From NCBI RefSeq assembly GCF_051401765.1, contig NW_027480438.1:1550001-1614000 (forward strand): 64,000 nt of DNA, in the 5' to 3' direction. The notes beneath the pieces are model-generated. The model was not told where the DNA came from, searched no databases, and saw nothing but the letters and a program-made list of their open reading frames with translations. This document shows, piece by piece, positions 11,401 through 25,089 of this stretch (position 1 is the first letter of the stretch; every line of letters starts with the position of its first letter). Made by a program: the position numbers and the translations under genes. Origin of the DNA: Calliopsis andreniformis. Its lineage: Eukaryota > Arthropoda > Insecta > Hymenoptera > Andrenidae.

Positions 11401-14400
11401 TCAATCCTCATTCCTCAAACCTCAATCCTCAACCCTCAGTCCTCATCCTCAATTCTCAATTCTCAATCCTCAATCCTCAATCCTCAATCTTCAATCCTCA
11501 AAAGTCAATCTCCGATCCTAGGTCCTCAATCCCCAACCATCAATCGTTAATCCTCAATCTTCAATCCTCAATCCCCAGTCATCAATCTTCAATCCTCAAT
11601 GCTCAATCCTCAATCCTCAATCCTCAGTCCTCAATCCCCAATCCTTAATCCTCAAACCTCAATCCTCAACCGTCAGTCCTCGTCCTCAATCCTCAAACCT
11701 CAATCATCAATCCTCAATATTCAATCATCAATACCCAATCTTCAATCCTCAATCCTCAATCCTCAAACCTCAATCCTCAATCCTCATTCTTCAATCCTAA
11801 ATACCCAATCCTCAATTTCCAATCCTCAATCCTCAATCCTCAATTCTCAATCCTCAATCCTTAATCCTCAGATCTCAAACATCAATATTCAACCCTCAGT
11901 CCTCGTCCTCAATCCACAATCCTCAATCCTCAGTCCTCAATATTCAATCATCAATATTCAATCTTCAATCCTCAATCCTCAATCCTCAATCCTCAATCCT
12001 CAATCCTCAATCCTCAATTTTCAACCCTGAATCCTCAATCCTCAATACTCAATCCTCTATCTTCAATCCTCAATACTCAATCTTCAATCCTTAATCCTCA
12101 ATCTGCAATCCCGAATCCCCAGTACTCAATCTTCAATCCTCAATGCTATATCCTCAATCCTCAATCCTCAATCCTCAGTCCTCAGTCCTCAATCTTCAAT
12201 CCTCAAACCTCAATCCTCAACCGTCAGTCCTCATTCTCCATCCTCAATCCTCAATCCTCAATCCTCAATCTTCAATCCCCAATACTAAATCTTCAATCCT
12301 CAATCCTCAATCCTCAATCCTCAATCCTCAATCCTCAGGTATCAATACTCAATCTTCAATACTCAATCCTCAATCCTCAATCCTCAATCCTCAATCCTCA
12401 ATCCTCATTCATCAATCCTCATTCCTCAAACCTCAATCCTCAACCCTCAGTCCTCATCCTCAATTCTCAATTCTCAATCCTCAATCGTCAATCCTCAATC
12501 TTCAATCCTCAATAATCAATCTCCGATCCTAGATCCTCAATCCCCAATCTTCAATCGTTAATCCTCAATATTCAATCCTCAATCCCCAGTCATCAATCTT
12601 CAATCCTCAATGCTCAATCCTCAATCCTCAATCCTCAATCCTCAGTCCTCAATCCCCAATCCTCAATCCTCTAACCTCAATCCTCAACCGTCAGTCCTCG
12701 TCCTCAATCCTCAAACCTCAATCCTCAATCCTCAATATTCAATCGACAACACTCAATCATCAATCCTCAATCCTCAAACCTCAATCCTCAATCCTCATTC
12801 TTCAATCCTAAATACCCAATCCTCAATCTTCAATCCTCAATCCTCAATCCTCAATTCTCAATCCTCAATCCTTAATACTCAGATCTCAAACATCAATATT
12901 CAACCCTCAGCCCTCGTCCTCAATCCACAACCCTCAATCCTCAGTCCTCAATATTCAATCATCAATATTCAATCTTCAATCCTCAATCCTCAATCCTCAA
13001 TCCTCGATCCTCAATCCTCAATTTTCAATCCTGAATCCTCAATCCTCAATACTCAATCCTCAATCTTCAATCCTCAATACCCAATCTTCAATCCTCAATC
13101 CTCAATCCTCAATCCTCAATCCTCAATCTTCAATCCTCAACACTAATCTTCAATCCTCAATCCCCAATCCTCAATCCTCAATCCTCATTCTTCAATCCTC
13201 AATACCCAATCCTCAATCTTCAATCCTCAATCCTCAATCCTCAATCCTAATTCCTCAACCCTCATTCTTCAATCCTCAATACCCAATCCTCAATTTCAAT
13301 CCTCAATCCTCAATCCTCATTTCTCAATCCTCAATCTTCAACCCTCAGCCTTCATCCTCCATCCTCAGTACTCAATCCTCTATCCTCAATCTTCAATCCT
13401 CAATACTCAATCTTCGATCCTCATTCCTCAATCCTCAATCCTCAATCCTCAATCTTCAATCGCCAATACTCAATCTGCAATCCCCAATACTCAAACCTTA
13501 ATCCTCAATCCTCATTACTCAATCCTCAATACCCAATCCTCAATCCTCAATCCTCAATATTCAATCATCAATACTCAATCTTGAATACTCAATCTTCAAT
13601 CCTCAATACTCAACTTTCAATCCTCAATCCTCAATCCTCAATCCTCAATCCTCAATCCTCAGGCATCAATACTCAATCTACTATATTCAATCCACAATAC
13701 TCAATCCTCAATCCTCAGGCATCAAAACTCAATCTACAATATTCAATCCACAATACTTAATCCTCAATCCACAATCCTCAACCTTCAATACTCAATACTC
13801 AATCTTCAATCCTCAATCCTCAATCCTCAATCCTCAATCCTCAATCCTCAATCCTCAATATTCAATCCTCAATACTCAATCTTCAATCATCAATCCTCAA
13901 TCCTCAATTCTCAGTCGTCAATCCTCAGTCATCAATCCTCAATCTTCAATACTCAATCGTCAATCCTTAGTCCTCAATCCTCAATCCTCGATCCTCGTTC
14001 CTCAAACCTCAATCCTCAACCCTCAGTCTTCATCCTCAATCCTCAAACCTCAATCCTCAACCCTCAATATTCAATCATCAATACTCAATCTTCAATCCTC
14101 AATCCTCAAACCTCAATCCTCAATCCTCATTCTTCAATACTAAACACCCAATCCTCAATCCTCAATCCTCAATCCTCAATCCTCAATCCTCAATCTTCAA
14201 CCCTGAATCCTCAATCCTCAATACTCAATCCTCAATCTTCAATCCTCAATACTCAATCTTCAATCCTCAATCCTCAATCCTCAATCCTCAATATTCAATC
14301 ATCAATACTCAATCTTCAATCCTCAATCCTCAATCCTCAATTCTCAATCCTCAATCCTCAATCCTCAATCCTTAATCCTCAATCCTCAATCCTCAATCCT

Positions 14401-16705
14401 CAATCCTCAATCCTCAATCCTCAATCCTCAATCCGCAATATTCAATCCTCAATACTCAATCTTCAATCAGCAATCCTCAATCCTCAATTCTCAGTCGTCA
14501 ATCCTCAGTCATCAATCCTCAATCTTCAATACTCAATCGTCAATCCTTAGTCCTCAATCCTCAACCTCAATCCTCGTTCCTCAAACCTCAATCCTCAACC
14601 CTCAGTCTTCATCCTCAATCCTCAAACCTCAATCCTCAATCCTCAATATTCAATCATCAATACTCAATCTTCAATCCTCAATCCTCAAACCTCAATCCTC
14701 AATCCTCATTCTTCAATCCTAAATACCCAATCCTCAATCTTCAATCCTCAATCCTCAATCCTCAATTCTCAATCCTGAATCCTCAATCCTCAATACTCAA
14801 TCCTCAATCTTCAATCCTCAATACCCAATCTTCAATCCTCAATCCTCAATCCTCAATCCTCAATCCTCAATCCTCAATTTTCAACCCTGAATCCTCAATC
14901 CTCAATACTCAATCCTCTATCTTCAATCCTCAATACTCAATCTTCAATCCTTAATCCTCAATCTGCAATCCCGAATCCCCAGTACTCAATCTTCAATCCT
15001 CAATGCTATATCCTCAATCCTCAATCCTCAGTCCTCAGTCCTCAATCTTCAATCCTCAAACCTCAATCCTCAACCGTCAGTCCTCATTCTCCATCCTCAA
15101 TCCTCAATCCTCAATCCTCAATCTTCAATCCCCAATACTAAATCTTCAATCCTCAATCCTCAATCCTCAATCCTCAATCCTCAATCCTCAGGTATCAATA
15201 CTCAATCTTCAATACTCAATCCTCAATCCTCCATCCTCAATCCTCAATCCTCAATCATCAATCATCAATCCTCATTCCTCAAACCTCAATCCTCAACCCT
15301 CAGTCCTCATCCTCAATTCTCAATTCTCAATCCTCAATCGTCAATCCTCAATCTTCAATCCTCAATAATCAATCTCCGATCCTAGATCCTCAATCCCCAA
15401 TCTTCAATCGTTAATCCTCAATATTCAATCCTCAATCCCCAGTCATCAATCTTCAATCCTCAATGCTCAATCCTCAACCCTCAATCCTCAATCCTCAGTC
15501 CTCAATCCCCAATCCTCAATCCTCTAACCTCAATCCTCAACCGTCAGTCCTCGTCCTCAATCCTCAAACCTCAATCCTCAATCCTCAATATTCAATCGAC
15601 AACACTCAATCATCAATCCTCAATCCTCAAACCTCAATCCTCAATCCTCATTCTTCAATCCTAAATACCCAATCCTCAATCTTCAATCCTCAATCCTCAA
15701 TCCTCAATTCTCAATCCTCAATCCTTAATACTCAGATCTCAAACATCAATATTCAACCCTCAGCCCTCGTCCTCAATCCACAACCCTCAATCCTCAGTCC
15801 TCAATATTCAATCATCAATATTCAATCTTCAATCCTCAATCCTCAATCCTCAATCCTCGATCCTCAATCCTCAATTTTCAATCCTGAATCCTCAATCCTC
15901 AATACTCAATCCTCAATCTTCAATCCTCAATACCCAATCTTCAATCCTCAATCCTCAATCCTCAATCCTCAATCCTCAATCTTCAATCCTCAACACTAAT
16001 CTTCAATCCTCAATCCCCAATCCTCAATCCTCAATCCTCATTCTTCAATCCTCAATACCCAATCCTCAATCTTCAATCCTCAATCCTCAATCCTCAATCC
16101 TAATTCCTCAACCCTCATTCTTCAATCCTCAATACCCAATCCTCAATTTCAGTCCTCAATCCTCAATCCTCATTTCTCAATCCTCAATCTTCAACCCTCA
16201 GCCTTCATCCTCCATCCTCAGTACTCAATCCTCTATCCTCAATCTTCAATCCTCAATACTCAATCTTCGATCCTCATTCCTCAATCCTCAATCCTCAATC
16301 CTCAATCTTCAATCGCCAATACTCAATCTGCAATCCCCAATACTCAAACCTCAATCCTCAATCCTCATTACTCAATCCTCAATACCTAATCCTCAATCCT
16401 CAATCCTCAATATTCAATCATCAATACTCAATCTTGAATACTCAATCTTCAATCCTCAATACTCAACTTTCAATCCTCAATCCTCAATCCTCAATCCTCA
16501 ATCCTCAATCCTCAGGCATCAATACTCAATCTACTATATTCAATCCACAATACTCAATCCTCAATCCTCAGGCATCAAAACTCAATCTACAATATTCAAT
16601 CCACAATACTTAATCCTCAATCCACAATCCTCAACCTTCAATACTCAATACTCAATCTTCAATCCTCAATCCTCAATCCTCAATCCTCAATCCTCAATCC
16701 TCAAT
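8471..16705 (+). repeat. 8.47-kb duplicated block, copy 2
   Basis: Second copy of 1-8263. The unit order, including rare variants such as CCTAGGTCC (3050 and 11,520) and TCGACAACACTC, is retained. Unlike copy 1, this copy continues past its right edge into a complete second 2.86-kb higher-order repeat that runs to 17,629. Confidence 0.92.
11972..14831 (+). repeat. 2.86-kb higher-order repeat, copy 2a
   Basis: Equivalent of 3502-6361 in the second 8.47-kb block. Tandem with 14,832-17,629, spacing 2860 then 2853 bp (12,143/15,003 and 12,610/15,463). Confidence 0.87.
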
Positions 16706-17629
16706 CCTCAATATTCAATCCTCAATACTCAATCTTCAATCATCAATCCTCAATCCTCAATTCTCAGTCGTCAATCCTCAGTCATCAATCCTCAATCTTC
16801 AATACTCAATCGTCAATCCTTAGTCCTCAATCCTCAATCCTCGATCCTCGTTCCTCAAACCTCAATCCTCAACCCTCAGTCTTCATCCTCAATCCTCAAA
16901 CCTCAATCCTCAACCCTCAATATTCAATCATCAATACTCAATCTTCAATCCTCAATCCTCAAACCTCAATCCTCAATCCTCATTCTTCAATACTAAACAC
17001 CCAATCCTCAATCCTCAATCCTCAATCCTCAATCCTCAATCCTCAATCTTCAACCCTGAATCCTCAATCCTCAATACTCAATCCTCAATCTTCAATCCTC
17101 AATACTCAATCTTCAATCCTCAATCCTCAATCCTCAATCCTCAATATTCAATCATCAATACTCAATCTTCAATCCTGAATCCTCAATCCTCAATTCTCAA
17201 TCCTCAATCCTCAATCCTCAATCCTTAATCCTCAATCCTCAATCCTCAATCCTCAATCCTCAATCCTCAATCCTCAATCCTCAATCCGCAATATTCAATC
17301 CTCAATACTCAATCTTCAATCAGCAATCCTCAATCCTCAATTCTCAGTCGTCAATCCTCAGTCATCAATCCTCAATCTTCAATACTCAATCGTCAATCCT
17401 TAGTCCTCAATCCTCAACCTCAATCCTCGTTCCTCAAACCTCAATCCTCAACCCTCAGTCTTCATCCTCAATCCTCAAACCTCAATCCTCAATCCTCAAT
17501 ATTCAATCATCAATACTCAATCTTCAATCCTCAATCCTCAAACCTCAATCCTCAATCCTCATTCTTCAATCCTAAATACCCAATCCTCAATCTTCAATCC
17601 TCAATCCTCAATCCTCAATTCTCAATCCT
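14832..17629 (+). repeat. 2.86-kb higher-order repeat, copy 2b
   Basis: Nearly complete second copy. The part 16,706-17,629 matches 13,853-14,776 and has no counterpart in block 1, where the repeat is truncated at 8263. The match ends where 14,777 is G (CCTGAAT) and 17,630 is C (CCTCAGA). Confidence 0.87.
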
Positions 17630-17924
17630 CAGACCTCAAACATAAATATTCAATCCTCTTCCTCAATCCACAACCCTCAATCCTCAGTCCTCAATATTCA
17701 ATCATCAATATTCAATCATCAATATTCAATCTTCAATCCTCAATCCTCAATCCTCAATCCTGAATCCTCAATCCTCAATCTTCAACCCTGAATCCTCAAT
17801 CCTCAATACTGAATCCTCAATCTTCAATCCTCAATACTCAATCTTCAATCCTCAATCCTCAATCCTCAATCCTCAATCTTCAATCCTCAACACTCAATCT
17901 TCAATCCTCAATCCTCTATCCTCA
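17630..17924 (+). repeat. Transition segment between two higher-order families
   Basis: Variant heptamers linking the 2.86-kb family to the 2.1-2.3-kb family. It contains CATAAATATTC and CCTCTTCCTC variants near 17,640-17,660 and a doubled ATCATCAATATTC motif near 17,700. Nothing gene-like is visible. Confidence 0.7.
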
Positions 17925-20185
17925 ATCCTCAATCCTCATTCTTCTATCCTCAATACCCAACCCTCAATCTTCAATCCTCAATCCTCAATCCTCAATCCCA
18001 ATTCCTCAACCCTCATTCTTCAATCGTCAATACCCAATCCTCAATTTCAATCCTCAATCCGCAATCCTCATTTCTCAATCCTCAATCCTCAGCCCTCAGC
18101 CATCATCCTCCATCCTCAGTACACAATACTCTATCCTCAATCTTCAATCCTCAATACTCAGCCTTCAATCGTCATTCCTCAATCCTCAATCCTCAATCCT
18201 CAACCTTCTATCCTCAACACTCAATCTGCAATCCTCAATCCTCAAACCTCAATCCTCAATCCTCATTCCTCAATCCTCAATACCCAATCCTCAATCCTCA
18301 ATCCTCAATCCTCAATTCTCAATCTTCAATCCTCGATCCTCAATCATCAATCATCAATCCTCAATCCTCAGGCATCAATACTCAATCTTCAATGCTCAAT
18401 CCTCAATCCTCAATCATCATTACCCAACACTCAATCCTCATTCCTCAAACCTCAATCCTCAACCTTCAGTCCTCATACTCAATTCTCAATTCTCAATCCT
18501 CAATCCTCAATCCTCAATCTTCAATCCTCAATAATGAATCTCCAATCCTCAATCCTCAATCCTCGATACTCAATCCTCAGGCATCAATCCTCAATCCTCA
18601 ATCCTCAATCCTCAGGCATCAATACTCAATCTACAATATTCAACCCACAATCCTTAATCCTCAATCCACAATCCTCAACCTTCAATACTCAATACTCAAT
18701 CTTCAATCCTCAATCCTCAATCCTCAATCCTCAATCCTCAATCCTCAATCCTCAATATTCAATCCTCAATACTCAATCTTCAATCATCAATCCTCAATCC
18801 TCAATTCTCAGTCGTCAATCCTCAGTCATCAATCCTCAATCTTCAATACTCAATCGTCAATCCTTAGTCCTCAATCCTCAATCCTCAATCCTCGTTCCTC
18901 AAACCTCAATCCTCAACCCTCAGTCTTCATCCTCAATCCTCAAACCTCAATCCTCAACCCTCAATATTCAATCATCAATACTCAGTCTTCAATCCTCAAT
19001 CCTCAAACCTCAATCCTCAATCCTCATTCTTCAATCCTAAATACCCAATCCTCAATCTTCAATCCGCAATCCTCAATCCTCAATCCTCAATCCTCAATCC
19101 TCAATCTTCAACTCTGAATCCACAATCCTCAATACTCAATCCTCAATCTTCAATCCTCTATACTCAATCTTCAATCCTCAATCCTCAATCCTCAATCCTC
19201 AATCCTCAATCTTCAATCCTCAACACTCAATCTTCAATCCTCAATCCTCAATCCTCAATCCTCAATCCTCATTCTTCAACCCTCAATACCCAATCCTCAA
19301 TCTTCAATCCTCAATCCTCAATCCTCAATCCTAATTCCTCAATCCTCATTCTTCAATCCCCAATACCCAATCCTCAATTTCAATCCTCAATCCTCAATCC
19401 TCATTTCTCAATCCTCAATCCTCAACCCTCAGCCCTCATCCTCCATCCTCAATCCTCAATCCACAATCCTCGATCTTCAATCCTCAATTCTCAATCTTCA
19501 ATCCTCGATCCTCAATCATCAATCCTCAATCCTCAATCCTCAGGCATCAATACTCAACCTTCAATGCTCAATCCTCAATCCTCAATCCTCAATCCTCATT
19601 CCCCAACCCTCAGTCCTCATTCCTCAAACCTCAATCCTCAACCCTCAGTCCTCATACTCAATTCTCAATTCTCAATCCTCAATCCTCAATCCTCAATCTT
19701 CAATCCTCAATAGTCAATCTCCAATCCTCAATCCTCAATCCTCGATCCTCAATCCTCAGGCATCAATACTCAATCTTCAATACTCAATCCTCAATCCTCA
19801 ATCCTCAACCCTCAATCCTCAAACCTCAATCCTCAATCCTCAATATTCAATCATCAATACTCAATCTTCGATCCTCAATCCTCAATCCTCAATCCTCAAT
19901 CCTCAATCCTCAATCCTCAATCCTCAATCCTCAATCCTCAATCCTCAATCCACAATCCTCAGCCTTCAATACTCAATAATCAATTTCCAATCCTAGATCC
20001 TCTATCCTCAATCCTCAATCGTCAATCCTCAATCCTCATTCTTCAATCCTCAATATTCAATCATCAATACTCAATCTTCAATCCTCAATCCTCAATCCTC
20101 AATCCTCAATCCTCAATCCTCAATATTTAATCATCAATACGCAATCTTCAACCCTCAATCTTCAATCCTCAATAGTCAATCTTCA
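17925..20185 (+). repeat. 2.26-kb higher-order repeat, copy B1
   Basis: Matches 20,186-22,311. The spacing is 2261 bp up to about 19,740 and 2114 bp after it, because 147 bp (21 units) around 19,741-19,887 are absent from the next copy. Landmarks are CATTCTTCTATCC at 17,938/20,199, CAATAATGAATC at 18,530/20,791 and CCACAATCCTCGATC at 19,461/21,722. Confidence 0.88.
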
Positions 20186-22311
20186 ATCCTCAATCCTCAT
20201 TCTTCTATCCTCAATACCCAACCCTCAATCTTCAATCCTCAATCCTCAATCCTCAATCCCAATTCCTCAACCCTCATTCTTCAATCGTCAATACCCAATC
20301 CTCAATTTCAATCCTCAATCCGCAATCCTCATTTCTCAATCCTCAATCCTCAGCCCTCAGCCATCATGCTCCATCCTCAGTACACAATACTCTATCCTCA
20401 ATCTTCAATCCTCAATACTCAGCCTTCAATCGTCATTCCTCAATCCTCAATCTTCAATCCTCAACCTTCTATCCTCAACACTCAATCTGCAATCCTCAAT
20501 CCTCAAACCTCAATCCTCAATCCTCATTCCTCAATCCTCAATACCCAATCCTCAATCCTCAATCCTCAATCCTCGATTCTCAATCTTCAATCCTCGATCC
20601 TCAATCATCAATCCTCAATCCTCAATCCTCAGGCATCAATACTCAATCTTCAATGCTCAATCCTCAATCCTCAATCATCATTACCCAACACTCAATCCTC
20701 ATTCCTCAAACCTCAATCCTCAACCTTCAGTCCTCATACTCAATTCTCAATTCTCAATCCACAATCCTCAATCCTCAATCTTCAATCCTCAATAATGAAT
20801 CTCCAATCCTCAATCCTCAATCCTCGATACTCAATCCTCAGGCATCAATCCTCAATCCTCAATCCTCAATCCTCAGGCATCAATACTCAATCTACAATAT
20901 TCAACCCACAATCCTTAATCCTCAATCCACAATCCTCAACCTTCAATACTCAATACTCAATCTTCAATCCTCAATCCTCAATCCTCAATCCTCAATCCTC
21001 AATCCTCAATCCTCAATATTCAATCCTCAATACTCAATCTTCAATCATCAATCCACAATCCTCAATTCTCAGTCGTCAATCCTCAGTCATCAATCCTCAA
21101 TCTTCAATACTCAATCGTCAATCCTTAGTCCTCAATCCTCAATCCTCAATCCTCGTTCCTCAAACCTCAATCCTCAACCCTCAGTCTTCATCCTCAATCC
21201 TCAAACCTCAATCCTCAACCCTCAATATTCAATCATCAATACTCAATCTTCAATCCTCAATCCTCAAACCTCAATCCTCAATCCTCATTCTTCAATCCTA
21301 AATACCCAATCCTCAATCTTCAATCCGCAATCCTCAATCCTCAATCCTCAATCCTCAATCCTCAATCTTCAACCCTGAATCCACAATCCTCAATACTCAA
21401 TCCTCAATCTTCAATCCTCAATACTCAATCTTCAATCCTCAATCCTCAATCCTCAACCCTCAATCCTCAATCTTCAATCCTCAACACTCAATCTTCAATC
21501 CTCAATCCTCAATCCTCAATCCTCAATCCTCATTCTTCAACCCTCAATACCCAATCCTCAATCTTCAATCCTCAATCCTCAATCCTCAATCCTAATTCCT
21601 CAATCCTCATTCTTCAATCCTCAATACCCAATCCTCAATTTCAATCCTCAATCCTCAATCCTCATTTCTCAATTCTCAATCCTCAACCCTCAGCCCTCAT
21701 CCTCCATCCTCAATCCTCAATCCACAATCCTCGATCTTCAATCCTCAATTCTCAATCTTCAATCCTCGATCCTCAATCATCAATCCTCAATCCTCAATCC
21801 TCAGGCATCAATACTCAAACTTCAATGCTCAATCCTCAATCCTCAATCCTCAATCCTCATTCCCCAACCCTCAGTCCTCATTCCTCAAACCTCAATCCTC
21901 AACCGTCAGTCCTCATACTCAATTCTCAATTCTCAATCCTCAATCCTCAATCCTCAATCTTCAATCCTCAATAGTCAATCTCCAATCCTCAATCCTCAAT
22001 CCTCAATCCTCAATCCTCAATCCTCAATCCTCAATCCTCAATCCTCAATCCTCAATCCTCAATCCACAATCCTCAGCCTTCAATACTCAATAATCAATTT
22101 CCAATCCTAGATCCCCTATCCTCAATCCTCAATCGTCAATCCTCAATCCTCATTCTTCAATCCTCAATATTCAATCATCAATACTCAATCTTCAATCCTC
22201 AATCCTCAATCCTCAATCCTCAATCCTCAATCCTCAATATTTAATCATCAATACGCAATCTTCAACCCTCAATCTTCAATCCTCAATAGTCAATCTTCAA
22301 TCCTCAATCCT
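20186..22311 (+). repeat. 2.1-kb higher-order repeat, copy B2
   Basis: Second copy, lacking the 147-bp segment. The site of the loss is now a near-perfect CCTCAAT run of about 12 units at 21,984-22,072, which suggests exchange between uniform units on either side. It contains the only ATGCTCC variant of the family (20,366). Confidence 0.86.
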
Positions 22312-24180
22312 CATTCTTCTATCCTCAATACCCAACCCTCAATCTTCAATCCTCAATCCTCAATCCTCAATCCCAATTCCTCAAACCTCATTCTTCAATC
22401 GTCAATACCCAGTCCTCAATTTCAATCCTCAATCCGCAATCCTCATTTCTCAATCCTCAATCCTCAGCCCTCAGCCATCATCCTCCATCCTCAGTACACA
22501 ATACTCTATCCTCAATCTTCAATCCTCAATACTCAATCTTCAATCCTCAATCCTCAATCCTCAATCCCAATTCCTCAACCCTCATTCTTGAATCGTCAAT
22601 ACCCAATCCTCAATTTCAATCCTCAATCCGCAATCCTCATTTCTCAATCCTCAATCCTCAGCCCTCAGCCATCATCCTCCATCCTCAGTACACAATACTC
22701 TATCCTCAATCTTCAATCCTCAATACTCAGCCTTCAATCGTCATTCCTCAATCCTCAATCCTCAATCCTCAACCTTCTATCCTCAACACTCAATCTGCAA
22801 TCCTCAATCCTCAAACCTCAATCCTCAATCCTCATTCCTCAATCCTCAATACCCAATCCTCAATCCTCAATCCTCAATCCTCATTCCTCGATTCTCAATC
22901 TTCAATCCTCGATCCTCAATCATCAATCCTCAATCCTCAATCCTCAGGCATCAATACTCAATCTTCAATGCTCAATCCTCAATCCTCAATCATCATTACC
23001 CAACACTCAATCCTCATTCCTCAAACCTCAATCCTCAACCTTCAGTCCTCATACTCAATTCTCAATTCTCAATCCTCAATCCTCAATCTTCAACCCTGAA
23101 TCCACAATCCTCAATACTCAATCCTCAATCTTCAATCCTCAATACTCAATCTTCAATCCTCAATCCTCAATCCTCAACCCTCAATCATCAATCTTCAATC
23201 CTCAACACTCAATCTTCAATCCTCAATCCTCAATCCTCAATCCTCAATCCTCATTCTTCAACCCTCAATACCCAATCCTCAATCTTCAATCCTCAATCCT
23301 CAATCCTCAATCCTAATTCCTCAATCCTCATTCTTCAATCCTCAATACCCAATCCTCAATTTCAATCCTCAATCCTCAATCCTCATTTCTCAATCCTCAA
23401 TCCTCAACCCTCAGCCCTGATCCTCCATCCTCAATCCTCAATCCACAATCCTCGATCTTCAATCCTCAATTCTCAATCTTCAATCCTCGATCCTCAATCA
23501 TCAATCCTCAATCCTCAATCCTCAGGCATCAATACTCAAACTTCAATGCTCAATCCTCAATCCTCAATCCTCAATCCTCATTCCCCAACCCTCAGTCCTC
23601 ATTCCTCAAACCTCAATCCTCAACCGTCAGTCCTCATACTCAATTCTCAATTCTCAATCCTCAATCCTCAATCCTCAATCTTCAATCCTCAATAGTCAAT
23701 CTCCAATCCTCAATCCTCAATCCTCGATCCTCAATCCTCAGGCATCAATACTCAATCTTCAATACTCAATCCTCAATCCTCAATCCTCAATCCTCAATCC
23801 TCAAACCTCAATCCTCAATCCTCAATATTCAATCATCAATACTCAATCTTCGATCCTCAATCCTCAATCCTCAATCCTCAATCCTCAATCCTCAATCCTC
23901 AATCCTCAATCCTCAATCCTCAATCCTCAATCCACAATCCTCAGCCTTCAATACTCAATAATCAATTTCCAATCCTAGATCCTCTATCCTCAATCCTCAA
24001 TCGTCAATCCTCAATCCTCATTCTTCAATCCTCAATATTCAATCATCAATACTCAATCTTCAATCCTCAATCCTCAATCCTCAATCCTCAATCCTCAATC
24101 CTCAATATTCAATCATCAATACGCAATCTTCAACCCTCAATCTTCAATCCTCAATAGTCAATCTTCAATCCTCAATCCTC
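22312..24180 (+). repeat. Higher-order repeat copy B3, rearranged
   Basis: Third copy, with three structural differences from B2: an extra ~190 bp that repeats 22,390-22,580 at about 22,585; a ~587-bp deletion at about 23,085 (spacing to B2 falls from 2308 to 1721 bp); and presence of the 147-bp segment missing in B2 (CCTCGATCCTC near 23,724). It therefore mixes B1-like and B2-like features. Confidence 0.82.
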
Positions 24181-25089
24181 AATCCTCAATCCTCTATCCT
24201 CAATCCTCAATCCTCAGTTATCAATACTCAATCTACAATATTCAATCCTCAATCCTTAATCCTCAATCCACAATCCTCAACCTTCAATACTCAATACTCA
24301 ATCTTCAATCCTCAGACCTCAATCCTCAATCTTCATTCTTCAATCCTAAATACCCAATCCTCAATCTTCAATCCGCAATCCTCAATCCTCAATCCTCAAT
24401 ACCCAATCCTCAATCTTCAATCCTCAATCCTCAATACTCAATTCTCAATCCTCAATCCTTAATCCTCAGACCTCAAACGTCAATATTCAACCCTCAGTCC
24501 TCGTCCTCAATCCACAACCCTCAATCCTCAGTCCTCAATATTCAATCATCAATATTCAATCTTCAATCCTCAATCCTCAATCCTCAATCCTCAATCCTCA
24601 ATCCTCAATCTTCAACCCTGAATCCTCAATCCTCAATACTCAATCCTCAATCTTCAATCCTCAATACTCAATCTTCAATCCTCAATCCTCAATCCTCAAT
24701 CCTCAATATTCAATCATCAATACTCAATCTTCAATCCTCAATCCTCAATCCTCAATTCTCAATCCTCAATCCTCAATCCTCAATCCTCAATCCTCAATCC
24801 ACAATACTCAATCCTGAATCTCCAATCCTCAATTCTCAATCCTCAATCCTCAATCCTCAATCCTCAATCCTCAATCCTCAATCCTCAATTCACAATCCTC
24901 AAGCTTCTATACTCAATAACCAATCTCCAATCCTAGATCCCCAATCCTCAATCCTCAATCCTCAATCTTCAACCCTGAATCCTCATTCCTCAATACTCAA
25001 TCCTCAATCTTCAACACTGAATCCTCAATCCTCAATACTCAATCCTCAATCTTCAATCCTCAATACTCAATCTTCAATCCTGAATCCTC
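24181..25089 (+). repeat. Mosaic satellite segment
   Basis: Short pieces of patterns seen elsewhere: CAGTTATCAATAC at about 24,217, the CCTCAGACCTCAAACGTC block at about 24,465 and the AAGCTTCTATACTC block at 24,901. The last recurs 210 bp (30 units) later at 25,111, a small tandem duplication. No other content. Confidence 0.75.
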
